Below, piece by piece: positions 17,268 through 26,658 of a DNA stretch of 64,000 bases; position 1 is the stretch's first letter, and each line of letters begins with the position of its first letter. Where the stretch lies: assembly GCA_910586925.1 (NCBI GenBank), contig CAJUKG010000004.1, positions 1 through 64,000 of the forward strand, written 5' to 3'. This DNA is from an uncultured Christensenellaceae bacterium (GTDB lineage Bacteria; Bacillota; Clostridia; Christensenellales; Pumilibacteraceae). The notes below the pieces were generated by a model that was not told the DNA's origin, made no database searches, and was given only the letters and a program-made list of their open reading frames with translations. Position numbers and translations under genes: made by a program.

Positions 17268-18116
17268 TTATGCTTTTTTGAAAAGATTGCAGTTTTTTTC
17301 GCGCGCCGCACGCTCGTGATCGGCGTACGTTTTTCCGCGCGCAATCGCTTCGTCGAAATCGACCTCGTAACCGTCGAAGTCCGGACCGTCCACGCACGCG
17401 AACGCCGTGACCCTTTTTCCGCCGCGATCAAGCGACAGCCGACAGCCGCCGCACATGCCCGTGCCGTCTATCATTATCGGATTCATGGACACCGTGACGG
17501 GAATATTATACGGCTTCGCCGTGAGCACGGTATACTTCATCATGACGAGCGGACCGATCGCGATTATCTTATCGAACCGCTTCCCGCCCTCGAGCATTGC
17601 TTTAAGCGGCAACGTGACGTTACCTTTTTCGCCGTACGATCCGTCATCGGTCACGACGGTAAGCGAGTCCGAACACGCCGAAAATTCTTTCTCGAGTATT
17701 TTTAAGTCCTTGTTGCGAAAGCCTATTATGCTCGTAACTTTCGCACCGCGCGCGTGCAGTTCCTCGGCTATGGGCATCGCTATTGCGCAGCCGACCCCGC
17801 CGCCCACCACGCACACGTCATGAAGCTCGTCGAGGTCGGTAGGCATGCCCAAAGGTCCGACAAAATCGGCTAAGCTCTCGCCGACCCGCTTACCGTCGAG
17901 AAGCGCGGTCGTCGCGCCGACGATTTGGAATATTATCTTCACCGTGCCGCGCTCCGCGTCCCGCCCCGCGACGGTGAGCGGGACACGCTCGCCTTTTTCA
18001 TCGACGCGAAGTATTACGAACTGTCCCGCCCGCGCTTTTTTCGCGACGAGCGGCGCATGGATCGACATTTGCGTCACGGTGGGATTGAGCGATATTTTCT
18101 CGGTTATTTCGTACAT
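17268..18116 (-). CDS. nfnA: NADH-dependent ferredoxin:NADP+ oxidoreductase subunit NfnA
   Basis: A 282-residue ferredoxin-NADP reductase-like subunit. The FAD-binding barrel includes ARAGQFVILRVDEKGERVPLT; the NAD-binding part shows VCVVGGGVGCAIAMPIAEEL. The C-terminal cysteines MCGGCRLSL plus a later Cys (FACVDGPDF) match the [2Fe-2S] site of NfnA and of PyrK-like proteins. With NfnB it couples NADPH, NADH and ferredoxin in anaerobes by electron bifurcation. The two genes are 9 bp apart. Sulfide dehydrogenase-type annotation would be the alternative name for the same family. Confidence 0.88.
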   Translation of the reverse strand: MYEITEKISLNPTVTQMSIHAPLVAKKARAGQFVILRVDEKGERVPLTVAGRDAERGTVKIIFQIVGATTALLDGKRVGESLADFVGPLGMPTDLDELHDVCVVGGGVGCAIAMPIAEELHARGAKVTSIIGFRNKDLKILEKEFSACSDSLTVVTDDGSYGEKGNVTLPLKAMLEGGKRFDKIIAIGPLVMMKYTVLTAKPYNIPVTVSMNPIMIDGTGMCGGCRLSLDRGGKRVTAFACVDGPDFDGYEVDFDEAIARGKTYADHERAAREKNCNLFKKA

Positions 18117-18131
18117 AAACTATCCTTTTAC

Positions 18132-19058
18132 TTATCGACCGATGATCTCGTCGCGCACTTTGTACAGCTGTTCGATAAACAGTCTGTCGAGCGCGGACAG
18201 CTTGTAATCTTCGCCGTATACGAGCGCGTCGCGATACACGCGCTTGTTCTCGTCGCAGTCGATACGGGTAAGCCCGTACCGCTCTATAAGCTCTGTAGGC
18301 AGCGGCGACATCCACATGAACGTTTCGGGATTGTGCGAAAGCAGTTCGAACTGACTGCACCGCTCGAATACGAATATCCGCCGCGCGGCGACGTCGGGCA
18401 GTTCTTCGCGCTTGACCTTTGCGAACGGCAGGCTGGGCACGTACGGATCGGCGTGCGCTATCTCGATATAATCTTTGAGATCGTCGTAAACGACCTTGCG
18501 CCCCGCAAGCGGACTGCGCTTACTCGCCATAAGCACGTACTTGAACTCGGTGATAAGCTCGAGTTTCAACCCCTTTTCTTCGGCGAGCGACGTATAGTAT
18601 TTCTCGAAGTTTTCGGCATAGCGGATAATGCCGAGCTTGTAATCTTTTTGCAGTATGTTCTTGAGCGCGCGTTGCGAGTTGGTTTCCTTGTAGAAGATTT
18701 CCGTTTCGCGGTTTTTGTCGAGAAGCGTCGAGAACCGCGCGAACGCCTCGGTAATATAGCTCGCGCGCGGCACCGAAATCGAAAACCTGCGTTTTTCGAG
18801 CGTGCCTTCGCGGAACACGCTTTCGAGTTCGTCTATCTGATTGATTATATCTTTCGCGTAGCCTATAAACACTTCGCCGTCGGGGGTCAACGCCACCCCT
18901 TTCGCACTGCGCTCGAATATGTCTATCCCAAGCCCGTCCTCGAGTTCGCGAATGGCGCGGCTCAATGTGGACTGCCCGACGTACAGGCTTTCCGCCGCCT
19001 TGTTGAGCGACTTGCACTCTGCGACCGCAACCGCGTATTTCATATGCAGCAGATTCAT
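18132..19058 (-). CDS. LysR-family transcriptional regulator
   Basis: A 308-residue LysR protein. The N-terminal winged helix-turn-helix is clear (YAVAVAECKSLNKAAESLYV then GQSTLSRAIRELEDGLG), followed by an effector-binding domain. It is unusual that it sits inside the operon in the same direction as nfnAB rather than divergently. Its start overlaps the alkD-like stop by 4 bp, and its stop is 15 bp before nfnA. Target and ligand are unknown; control of nfnAB or of its own operon is an inference. Confidence 0.92.
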   Translation of the reverse strand: MNLLHMKYAVAVAECKSLNKAAESLYVGQSTLSRAIRELEDGLGIDIFERSAKGVALTPDGEVFIGYAKDIINQIDELESVFREGTLEKRRFSISVPRASYITEAFARFSTLLDKNRETEIFYKETNSQRALKNILQKDYKLGIIRYAENFEKYYTSLAEEKGLKLELITEFKYVLMASKRSPLAGRKVVYDDLKDYIEIAHADPYVPSLPFAKVKREELPDVAARRIFVFERCSQFELLSHNPETFMWMSPLPTELIERYGLTRIDCDENKRVYRDALVYGEDYKLSALDRLFIEQLYKVRDEIIGR

Positions 19059-19774
19059 CTTTTGTTCACCTTTTCCGACTTTCTTTTGAGCGTGTTCAGA
19101 TACTCCTTCGTATCTGGCGGCACGCGATAGCTTTCCCGCGCTTTCTGTATAGCTTTGTTGTGCACGAACGGCGGAAGTGCGCCGCGCGTAAATATCGGCA
19201 GCGTTTTGTCATAAAACTTTACAAGGCACTCGGCGAGCAACCACGCCGCGCCCATGTCCACGTAGTACGCGCCGTATCGCACTTTCCCGAGCGTTTCGAG
19301 CACAAAGTCGATCTTGTCGTCCGTCAAACAGTCGAACATATATATTATATACGTGCGCACTTCGTACTGCCCGTCGCAATCGAGCAAATACGCGAAGTCC
19401 GCGAGAAACTCGTCGAGATCGACCCAATCGAGCCACGGCATAATGCAGTCGGGGTGCGCCCACGACCCGAACAGCGGGATCACGCGGCGGAGATATTCGC
19501 GCGTCGCGCCGTAATCGCCTTTTCGCGACGCGATAAGCCCAGCGACGAGCACCGTTTCAAACGTCTTTTCTTCGTCCGCGAAAAAATCGGCAAGAATACG
19601 ATCGCGACACGACAGATCGGCGCACTTCGCAATGCGCTTAAGCACGGGAATACGCACGCCGACGGTGGCGTAATCGCAGTTGGCAATGCGATCGTTGAAC
19701 GCCTTGTACCCCTCGTCCCGCGCCGCCGTTATAGCCGATTTTATCTCGGCGTAATTACTGTACTTTTCGGTCAT
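19055..19774 (-). CDS. AlkD-like DNA alkylation repair protein
   Basis: A 239-residue HEAT-repeat-like protein of the DNA alkylation repair family, whose AlkD members excise bulky or cationic alkylated bases without flipping them. Family features include GVRIPVLKRIAK near the N-terminus, ETVLVAGLIA, and a central block with SWAHPDCIMPWLDW. YYVDMGAAWLLAECLVKF and VHNKAIQKARES lie near the end. Catalytic residues of this branch are not certain. It starts one base after the upstream hypothetical gene. Confidence 0.88.
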   Translation of the reverse strand: MTEKYSNYAEIKSAITAARDEGYKAFNDRIANCDYATVGVRIPVLKRIAKCADLSCRDRILADFFADEEKTFETVLVAGLIASRKGDYGATREYLRRVIPLFGSWAHPDCIMPWLDWVDLDEFLADFAYLLDCDGQYEVRTYIIYMFDCLTDDKIDFVLETLGKVRYGAYYVDMGAAWLLAECLVKFYDKTLPIFTRGALPPFVHNKAIQKARESYRVPPDTKEYLNTLKRKSEKVNKR

Positions 19775-19775
19775 G

Positions 19776-20795
19776 TCACTCCTTGTAAACGGGCAACGAA
19801 TACACCTTGTTCGCGCCGAACAGCTTGCCGACGATGTACTTGTTGCAGGCAGACTCGTTCGTCACGATAAGCCTGTCATGGGCTATCGCAAGGTCTTCGG
19901 TAAACGACGGCGCGACGAGCGACTTGACGAGCGTCGTGCCGTCGAGGTAGTAAAGCGGCACTTTTATCTTCGGCGCGTCCGCGTTGTTTTTGAACGTCAC
20001 TTCCGAAAGCTCGGGAAGCTCGGGAAGTTCGGGTTTCAATCCCGAATGATATTCGATAGCCGAATTGACAAGCCCGTACGAGCGCGAGAGCATATACACG
20101 CCGTCATGCACCGCAAAACCCTGCACAAGCCCGGTGATAGAAATGCGGTACTTCGGATACGGCTGCAACGTTGCGCCCGCGATCCTGCCGCCGACGAGTT
20201 GATAGCATGACACGATCGCCTTGTTCTCGTCGCCGTTCGGCGTGGTGTAGTGATGCGCCTCGTCGGTCTTGTAGTTCTGCTCGCGGTAAAACTCGCCGAC
20301 GAACAGCTCGTCGCCGGTACTGAAACAGTATGCCGCGTTGTTGTCCACGGGTATCACCTCCGCGCACGGCACGCTGTCTTCGCCCGACAGCATGTCTTTC
20401 ACGGAATACATATAGAGGTTGGCATTAGACGCGACGTACACCCATTCGCCCGCGACCGTTACGCCGCCCGCATGCCCTTTCAATCTCGACCCGTCGCCGT
20501 CCTCGAGCACCACTTCGCGAAACTCGTCGCCGTTCCCGATAAACGTCACGGTGTTATTGTCGCCGTCGTACCCGGTATGGATATACTTGTCGTACTTCTC
20601 GCTGTACGTAATGCCCTGCGGCACAAAACCCGAATTAAGCGCGGGAATATCGCAAGCGTATTCGCGCACGTCGCGATACTCGCCGTACATGGCGCAACCG
20701 ATGATCGCAAACAATGCGTACACAACAAGAAACAGCGCGACTATCCCGCCCAAAACACAGCCTGTTATTTTCAAAATTTTCTTTGCGATCTGCAT
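19776..20795 (-). CDS. Membrane-anchored hypothetical protein, beta-propeller-like
   Basis: A 339-residue protein of unknown function. An N-terminal membrane helix at about residues 10-34 (GCVLGGIVALFLVVYALFAI) anchors an outside domain. The domain contains spaced aromatic and Gly-rich strands such as FVPQGITYSEKYDKYIHTGY, GGVTVAGEWVYVASNANLYMY and ITGLVQGFAVHDGVYMLSRS. This pattern resembles blades of a beta-propeller. It is the first gene of the operon with alkD-like, lysR and nfnAB, 1 bp ahead of the next gene. No enzymatic motif is visible. Confidence 0.8.
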   Translation of the reverse strand: MQIAKKILKITGCVLGGIVALFLVVYALFAIIGCAMYGEYRDVREYACDIPALNSGFVPQGITYSEKYDKYIHTGYDGDNNTVTFIGNGDEFREVVLEDGDGSRLKGHAGGVTVAGEWVYVASNANLYMYSVKDMLSGEDSVPCAEVIPVDNNAAYCFSTGDELFVGEFYREQNYKTDEAHHYTTPNGDENKAIVSCYQLVGGRIAGATLQPYPKYRISITGLVQGFAVHDGVYMLSRSYGLVNSAIEYHSGLKPELPELPELSEVTFKNNADAPKIKVPLYYLDGTTLVKSLVAPSFTEDLAIAHDRLIVTNESACNKYIVGKLFGANKVYSLPVYKE

Positions 20796-20826
20796 AGTGA
20801 ATACCTCTGTATATCGTTACATTATG

Positions 20827-20943
20827 CGGCGTGCCGAGGACGTCACGCCCTACATTGCGGTTGTGCTTTCCCCGTCGGCTGTATAAGCGGAGCAATCCGA
20901 TTATTGTATCGACCTCAATTATTAATTATTAATTTTTAATTGT
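20827..20943. repeat. Palindromic repeat and AT-rich repeat copy 2
   Basis: A palindrome at about 20829-20853 (arms GGCGTG and CACGCC, followed by CTACA) lies near 20916-20943. The latter is an exact inverted copy of the 28-bp repeat at 14748-14775. Both sit in the leader of the 19776-20795 gene. Confidence 0.65.
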
Positions 20944-20960
20944 TAATTAGTCGTAACTAT

Positions 20961-20989
20961 ATTATATCACTTCCGCCGCATAAAATCAA
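20961..20989 (-). promoter_or_regulatory. Promoter of the hypothetical-alkD-lysR-nfnAB operon
   Basis: TTGATT (20984-20989) and TATAAT (20961-20966) with 17 bp between them on the minus strand. The leader of about 160 nt runs through the repeats at 20827-20943. Confidence 0.8.
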
Positions 20990-21021
20990 GCACTTCGTAC
21001 AAACGCGAAAGATCCGCGCAA

Positions 21022-21049
21022 CAAGAAATCCCCCGCCGAAGCGAGGGAT
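21022..21049 (-). terminator. Terminator after the purine permease gene
   Basis: Minus-strand hairpin ATCCCTCGC-TTCG-GCGGGGGAT followed by TTCTTG, 25 bp after the permease stop. Confidence 0.75.
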
Positions 21050-21073
21050 ACTTTGTTTTGGAAAAGATATTTT

Positions 21074-22696
21074 TTAGTGAGTCAAGAAGAACATCAGTAT
21101 AAACAGCACCGCAATAACGATAGTAACAACGCTGATCTTCTCTTGAGGTTCGGCGGCGACCGCTTCGCCCTTGTCCTTCTTCTTGAGGCTGAACAAGCGG
21201 ACGAACAGCTGAATGAGCAGCCACGAAATAATACCGAACGCGATACCGAACGAAATATTATACGTGAACGGCATCATTGCGATCGTGAGGAACGCGGGAA
21301 CGGCTTCCGCCGCGTCCGTCCACTCGATATCGCGCACGCAGTTCATCATGAGCACGCCGACATAAATGAGCGCGACCGAGGTTGCGGCACTCGGGATAAG
21401 CTCGGCGATCGGGCTTAAGAACATTGCGACGAAGAAGCAGCCCGCAGTGATGAGCGAGGAGAATCCCGTACGCGCACCCGCCGCAATACCCGACGACGAT
21501 TCGACGAACGTGGTGACGGTAGAAGTACCGCAGATAGCACCCGTGGTGGTCGCTATGGCGTCGCAGAGCATAGCCTTGTTGATATTGGGGATACCGCCGT
21601 CTTTTTCGAGCATGTTGCCGCGCGCGCATGCGCCGTACAGCGTGCCCATCGTATCGAACATATCGACGAGGCAGAATGCGAGCGACGTCGAGATGATGAC
21701 GAGAACGAGCGAACCTGCGCCGTGCGCATCGACATAGCCGCCGAAGTTGAAGCCGTCGGTGAACACTTTACCGACCGACATCGTGCCCCAATCCTTGAAC
21801 GCGTCGATGGGGTTGGAGAACGAGAAGCCGTCGATAACGCCTTTGCACGCCGCGTCGCCGATACCGTAACCGATACCCATGAACGCCCAATAGAGTGCGG
21901 CTGCGCCGAGTATAGCCCACAGCACCGCGCCTTTAACGCCTTTCTTGGACATGATCGCAACCGCGATAACGCCGAGAATGGTGACGATGAGCGGCATGAC
22001 CGAGCCGTAAGTAGCCGAGCCGCCGAGGCTTGCGGGCAAGAGGTTGAAGGAAGCGAGCGAAACGAGCGTGGACTCGTTGAGAACGACAAGCCCGACGTTT
22101 TGCATGCCGATGAACGCAATGAAAAGACCGATACCCGCGGGGATAGCGACGCGGACGACTTTGGGGATCGCGTTGAAGATATGCTTTCTCAAGCCGGTCG
22201 CGGTGAGAACGATGAACACGACGCCGTCGATGAGAACGAGCACGAGTGCGTTGGCGTACGAGAAGCCGAACCCGACGCAAATCGTATACACGAAGAACGC
22301 GTTAAGTCCCATACCGCTCGCCTGCGCCATAGGCAGTTTTGCGAGGAGCGACATCAAAAGCGTGCCGACGATAGCCGAGAGCGCGGTCGCGATATAGATC
22401 GCGCCGTAGCTGACACCGAGAACGGGCACGCCGCTGTTGAACGGGTCGCCGAACATGCCCGCATTGACCATGAGTATGTACACCATAGCCATGAACGTGA
22501 CAAGTCCGCCCACGATCTCCGCGCGGAAGCTCGATTTGGCTTTCGTAATTCCGAAGAACTTGTCGAGCTTGCCCGCAAAGCCCGTGTATTCTTTCACGGG
22601 GGGGGGCGTTTCGGCGTCGGGCGTTGTTTCTGTGCCCTCGTCTGTTGGCGTCGGGTTTTCCAGCTCGACGTCGGTCTTGGTTTCTTCTGTTTCCAT
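21074..22696 (-). CDS. NCS2-family guanine/hypoxanthine permease (AzgA/PbuG-like)
   Basis: A 540-residue multi-span purine:proton symporter. The family start is clear: KFFGITKAKSSFRAEIVGGL then VTFMAMVYILMVNAGMF. The signature loop MAQASGMGLNAFFVYTICVG follows, with about a dozen hydrophobic segments. An unusual acidic Thr/Pro-rich N-terminal extension of about 45 residues precedes the core and contains a run of nine G on the plus strand (22598-22606). AAGGAGAGG lies before the start. It follows hpt by 65 bp, forming a purine uptake and salvage unit. Confidence 0.95.
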   Translation of the reverse strand: METEETKTDVELENPTPTDEGTETTPDAETPPPVKEYTGFAGKLDKFFGITKAKSSFRAEIVGGLVTFMAMVYILMVNAGMFGDPFNSGVPVLGVSYGAIYIATALSAIVGTLLMSLLAKLPMAQASGMGLNAFFVYTICVGFGFSYANALVLVLIDGVVFIVLTATGLRKHIFNAIPKVVRVAIPAGIGLFIAFIGMQNVGLVVLNESTLVSLASFNLLPASLGGSATYGSVMPLIVTILGVIAVAIMSKKGVKGAVLWAILGAAALYWAFMGIGYGIGDAACKGVIDGFSFSNPIDAFKDWGTMSVGKVFTDGFNFGGYVDAHGAGSLVLVIISTSLAFCLVDMFDTMGTLYGACARGNMLEKDGGIPNINKAMLCDAIATTTGAICGTSTVTTFVESSSGIAAGARTGFSSLITAGCFFVAMFLSPIAELIPSAATSVALIYVGVLMMNCVRDIEWTDAAEAVPAFLTIAMMPFTYNISFGIAFGIISWLLIQLFVRLFSLKKKDKGEAVAAEPQEKISVVTIVIAVLFILMFFLTH

Positions 22697-22761
22697 AACC
22701 TCTCCTTTTGGTTATTATTTAACCGATAATTCGGTCATTTACAAAAAGGAAAAGCACAATG

Positions 22762-23301
22762 CTATTTTTCATAGACACTGCGCTTAAGTATACCTACGTA
22801 CGGCAAAGTGCGGTACTGCTGTGCATAATCGAGACCGTAACCGACGATAAACTCGTCGCCTATCTCGAAACAGGAATAATCGGCTTTAACGTCCACCACG
22901 CGGCGGGACGGCTTATCGAAAAGCGACACTACGGTAAACGACTTCGCGCCGCGCCCCATAATGAGATCGCGCATGCGCACGAGCGTATTGCCGGAGTCCA
23001 CTATGTCCTCGACGAGTACAACGTCCCTACCCTCGACGGACGCCGCAAGGTCCATAACGATTTTGGGTACACCCGTGCTTTTGGACCCGGTGCCGTACGA
23101 CGACACGGTCATGAAATCTATTTGCACGGGCGTTTCCATGGCGCGCACGAGATCGCAGAAGAACATGACGCTGCCCTTGAGTACGCTTATGGCAAGCGGA
23201 GTCGTGCCCGCGAATTTTTTATCGAGCCACGCCGCCGCGTCGGCTACTTTCGCGGCGATCTGATCTTTATCGAGTACAATGCTTTCCAAATCTTTATGCA
23301 T
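22762..23301 (-). CDS. hpt: Hypoxanthine phosphoribosyltransferase
   Basis: A 179-residue salvage enzyme that converts hypoxanthine or guanine plus PRPP to IMP or GMP in the cytoplasm. The PRPP-binding motif VVLVEDIVDSGNT is at residues 94-106, with the preceding loop SSYGTGSKSTG and the base-binding end FEIGDEFIVGYGLDYAQQYR. Met at 23301 is chosen because GGGAG lies 7 bases upstream. A longer frame would include the promoter. It is transcribed with the permease gene. Confidence 0.97.
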   Translation of the reverse strand: MHKDLESIVLDKDQIAAKVADAAAWLDKKFAGTTPLAISVLKGSVMFFCDLVRAMETPVQIDFMTVSSYGTGSKSTGVPKIVMDLAASVEGRDVVLVEDIVDSGNTLVRMRDLIMGRGAKSFTVVSLFDKPSRRVVDVKADYSCFEIGDEFIVGYGLDYAQQYRTLPYVGILKRSVYEK

Positions 23302-23320
23302 GATATTACTCCCGAATATA

Positions 23321-23349
23321 ATTGTATCATAAGCGAGTACGATTTGCAA
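23321..23349 (-). promoter_or_regulatory. hpt promoter
   Basis: TTGCAA (23344-23349) and TACAAT (23321-23326) separated by 17 bp. The RNA start near 23314 leaves a leader of only about 13 nt, too short for a purine riboswitch. Confidence 0.8.
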
Positions 23350-23489
23350 TTATTTACAACAACCTTTTCGACATAATAACAAATTTTTTTCGCTCCGTTT
23401 TCCCATATCTCACCGTTTATACACAAACGCGTTTTCGGCGACGGTTTAGCACCGCGAAGCAATAATCGTCGCATGCGGAATTACGGGTT

Positions 23490-23621
23490 ATAATGCGGAG
23501 CGCAGTGGGCTGCGCCCCCCACGATAAATGTCGATTGATTATGCGGAGAGATCCAATTAAACCCAAAATAATTATTACGACAATAATTATTAATTATTAA
23601 TTTTTAATTGTTAATTGTTAA
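23490..23621. repeat. Palindromic repeat and AT-rich repeat copy 3
   Basis: The gap 23302-23693 has no gene. It contains the hpt promoter, a palindrome at about 23494-23518 (GGAGCGCAG-tggg-CTGCGCCCC) and a third copy of the AT-rich repeat at 23585-23611, extended by two TTAATTG units. The terminator of the following lipoprotein gene is also here. Confidence 0.65.
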
Positions 23622-23625
23622 TTAC

Positions 23626-23659
23626 AAAAGAACCCCGTGCGCATAAACGCAAAGGGTTC
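23626..23659 (-). terminator. Terminator after the lipoprotein gene at 23694
   Basis: Minus-strand hairpin with arms GAACCC (23654-23659) and GGGTTC (23630-23635), extended by a partly paired GCGC stem, followed by TTTTG. Confidence 0.8.
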
Positions 23660-23693
23660 TTCATAAAGGAGGAGAAAATATTGAAGACTATTA

Positions 23694-26609
23694 TTATACT
23701 GTTTCGGTTATGGTGAGCACATGCCGCGACCAAGTACCGAAATTTCTGAATACGTACGCCGCCGTCTTGTTGCCGTACGCCACGGGATCTATCCCGTTAT
23801 CGTTACCGACGTCGGAACTGCCATTGGGAAAATGAATAAGATACTGCCCCGCAGGGAGCGAAGTTATATCCACTTTGACGACAAACGTTTGCTCCTGCTC
23901 GTCCACGCTGACATTTATCATATCGGCGGTAAACACGGTCGTCGCCCAGTTGTCGGCATTCTGATAATCCACCGATATAGCCGCGGCGAGTTCGTCGGCA
24001 TCGGCGTAACCTTTATACGTGCCGGGAATAAGCAAATATCCGTTCTCGCCGTTCTCGGCAGAAAGCTGAACCTTATCCGCCTGTATGACTTTGGACGATT
24101 CGACACGCAAGCCCACACAACCGTAGAAATATTCGCCAACGTTGGCACCATTCGTATACGTCAGCATGTATGTGTCGCCGTTGAAGACCACTCCCCTTTC
24201 ACTGAACGATTCGATTTCGGGTTTGAAGTCGGGAGCCTGTATGCCGTCGTTACCCGTATTTATCTCGGCAAACCCGAAATGCGTAGTATAGCAATACGTA
24301 TTGGTCGGGAGTATGCGTTTGCCGTTTTCGCCGACGGTCGTCAAGTCTATCTTGATATGATATTCACCGAGCTCTTCGTCGAGGACTTTCACGACGTCGA
24401 AGCCTTTATAGCGTTTCCAATCGTTGCCAGAACCGAACGCCCGCGGATTGCCTTGCAGATCGAAGAACACGTCGGGCACTAATTGACTTTCTATTTCTTC
24501 TTGGGTATAACCGACCGCATAGTATGTAATAACGTAATACAAATGTTCGCCATCCGATTTCAGCGACACATCGGAAAGCAAGAACGTTTTATTCGGATTC
24601 GTTACGCGCACCGCGGGCCACATGAAACCCCATCCGGTTTCGTGCGGGAACAGATCATATTCATTGCCGTCTACTTCGATGTGAGTTCTACCCTCTATAT
24701 TCGGCGTGAAGTTGCCTTCGGTCTTGTCTTTCAACGCGTCGCTTACGTGCATGACGTAGGTCTTATCGAGTTGCAGTCTCGAAAGGTCGATTTTAACGAT
24801 ATAATACCAATCCTCATCGAGCGTCGCTTCGATAATATTGACGGGGACGGTATTGCCCCAATCGTTGAACACGCAAATGTCTTTGATGAACGAGCCGAGT
24901 ATTCTCTCGGCGTCGGCACGAACGTACGTATTGCGGAACTTACCGTCAACCACAAGCACGGGGATCTCGCCGTTATCGCCGTCGGAAACGGTTTCCAAGT
25001 TCACAAACGCGCTGTACGACGCAAGAGCATAGCGTGAGAACACCACGCCTACACAGCCATCGGGTATGGGTAGCATCTGCTCGGGACGAACGAACCACAT
25101 GACATATTCGGTGGTGCGAACATCGTAATACGACCTACTGCTCAGATCGACCGAAAAGCCGTAATCGACGGGTTTAAGCGGCAACACCGCAGTATCGCCG
25201 TCCTCGTATTCGACGACCGCATACAGCACGAAAACTTCGTCCGAATACTTGCTGTTGCCGTACTTTTCGATAACGTCGCGAATGTCGATTACCGCAGTAA
25301 ACTGTCCGTTACCGCCGTTTGCCGTCACTTTGTCGCCTTCGACGTATCCGCCGTCGGCGTCCGTAAGACGAAGTTTTACGCTCGTCGCGGCGACGAACTT
25401 ACCCGTGACACGCAGCGGCGTGACGCACAGTCTGCGCGTGTAATCGTCTATTGTTTCTTCGATTTCGCTGCCGTTGTCATCAATTACGACTTCCGTCAAC
25501 GAGAAAGGTATTTGCCCGATCACGGCGGTAAAGCCGCACGTCGTCGCGGTGTTCGCCGCTATCTCGGTGACGTACTCGCCGTTCTCGGCGAGCCAACCGA
25601 TAAACATTTCCGTTTGAGTGTCGATCTGCGACGGACGGGGAAGCGGTATCGCGACCCTGTTCGGCTCGGTAAACGTCCATCTGACTATGCCGCGTATGTA
25701 ATCGAACGCGAACTCGTCGAAATCGGACAGTGCTTCGAAATCCTCTTGCGCGAATCCCGCATCGGCTATATTAAGCTCCACATATCCGACGACGGGCGAC
25801 GGCAAAGTCACTTCCTTTTCGAGTCCGTCGTACTTGACGGTTATTTTCGTATCGCCGAGCACGAACTTGTTCGCGTTCGTTTGGTATACGATCGTATAAT
25901 CGTCGGCTTCGAGCGTCACTCCGTCGAGCTTGACTACAAGCGTGCCCGCGAGCAGCGGCTCGCCCGCATAAAAACGCGTTGCGGGCGATATAGAGGCTTC
26001 GAGCTTACGGTTGTCCGCTTCCGTCGCGGTGACGTTGACGGTAATATCCCCGTCCACCGCGAACATGTACGAGCCGTCCAACTGCTTGACTATCGTCGAC
26101 GGCGTAACCGCAACGGTATAGCCCTCGTCTGGCACTGCCGTAAATCTGACAAGCGACCCATACGCGAGCTTTTGGGGCAGAACGGCAAATCCCGTTGCCG
26201 TTACGGTAACGTTCTCGCTGACATTCCAAGTAATATCGTGTATTCCGGGCACGTCGGCTTCGATGGTAAGCACCTTGATTTCGAGGTTCTTCGTTACCGT
26301 GAACTTATACGACCCGTCCGTCTGTATCGCAACGCTGTTCGTCGGAGCAACGGCAAGCAGTGCCCAACCGTCGTCCATGGTGACGGTAAACGTTACTTCC
26401 GTGCCGCTCGCGAGCTTACTCGGCAGGGTGTCGTAACCCGTCGCCTTCACCGTGGCATGCTCGCCCACCGACCAAGTAACGGTATACTCGACGGCGGGTT
26501 TGTTGTCCGGTCCGCCTTCTTCTTTCTCGCCGCACGCGACAAGCGCGAAACAGCAAACCGCCGAAATAACCGCGATTACCGACAGCACGAACAATTTGAT
26601 TTTTCTCAT
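23694..26609 (-). CDS. Large surface lipoprotein with InlB/B-repeat-like N-terminal modules
   Basis: A 971-residue lipoprotein of unknown role. The signal peptide ends in the lipobox ALVAC, giving Cys at about residue 26. Two tandem N-terminal modules follow, each with the pattern V(T/S)W.V.E..TV.ATG...LP.KLA.G and then TFTV or RFTA. An Ig-like stretch and beta-rich domains follow, without recognisable catalytic motifs. Met at 26609 is chosen as the residue directly before the signal peptide; the ribosome binding site is weak. It is paralogous to the gene at 26913 and shares its upstream motif. Confidence 0.87.
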   Translation of the reverse strand: MRKIKLFVLSVIAVISAVCCFALVACGEKEEGGPDNKPAVEYTVTWSVGEHATVKATGYDTLPSKLASGTEVTFTVTMDDGWALLAVAPTNSVAIQTDGSYKFTVTKNLEIKVLTIEADVPGIHDITWNVSENVTVTATGFAVLPQKLAYGSLVRFTAVPDEGYTVAVTPSTIVKQLDGSYMFAVDGDITVNVTATEADNRKLEASISPATRFYAGEPLLAGTLVVKLDGVTLEADDYTIVYQTNANKFVLGDTKITVKYDGLEKEVTLPSPVVGYVELNIADAGFAQEDFEALSDFDEFAFDYIRGIVRWTFTEPNRVAIPLPRPSQIDTQTEMFIGWLAENGEYVTEIAANTATTCGFTAVIGQIPFSLTEVVIDDNGSEIEETIDDYTRRLCVTPLRVTGKFVAATSVKLRLTDADGGYVEGDKVTANGGNGQFTAVIDIRDVIEKYGNSKYSDEVFVLYAVVEYEDGDTAVLPLKPVDYGFSVDLSSRSYYDVRTTEYVMWFVRPEQMLPIPDGCVGVVFSRYALASYSAFVNLETVSDGDNGEIPVLVVDGKFRNTYVRADAERILGSFIKDICVFNDWGNTVPVNIIEATLDEDWYYIVKIDLSRLQLDKTYVMHVSDALKDKTEGNFTPNIEGRTHIEVDGNEYDLFPHETGWGFMWPAVRVTNPNKTFLLSDVSLKSDGEHLYYVITYYAVGYTQEEIESQLVPDVFFDLQGNPRAFGSGNDWKRYKGFDVVKVLDEELGEYHIKIDLTTVGENGKRILPTNTYCYTTHFGFAEINTGNDGIQAPDFKPEIESFSERGVVFNGDTYMLTYTNGANVGEYFYGCVGLRVESSKVIQADKVQLSAENGENGYLLIPGTYKGYADADELAAAISVDYQNADNWATTVFTADMINVSVDEQEQTFVVKVDITSLPAGQYLIHFPNGSSDVGNDNGIDPVAYGNKTAAYVFRNFGTWSRHVLTITETV

Positions 26610-26658
26610 TCTACATCCAAGACGCGGAAAAGCCGCATCCACCGATTATGTTTCGTAC

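Noticed and set aside
23302..23693. Possible purine riboswitch upstream of hpt
   Set aside because: The best promoter starts RNA only about 13 nt before the ATG, leaving no room for an aptamer, and no conserved riboswitch core was seen.
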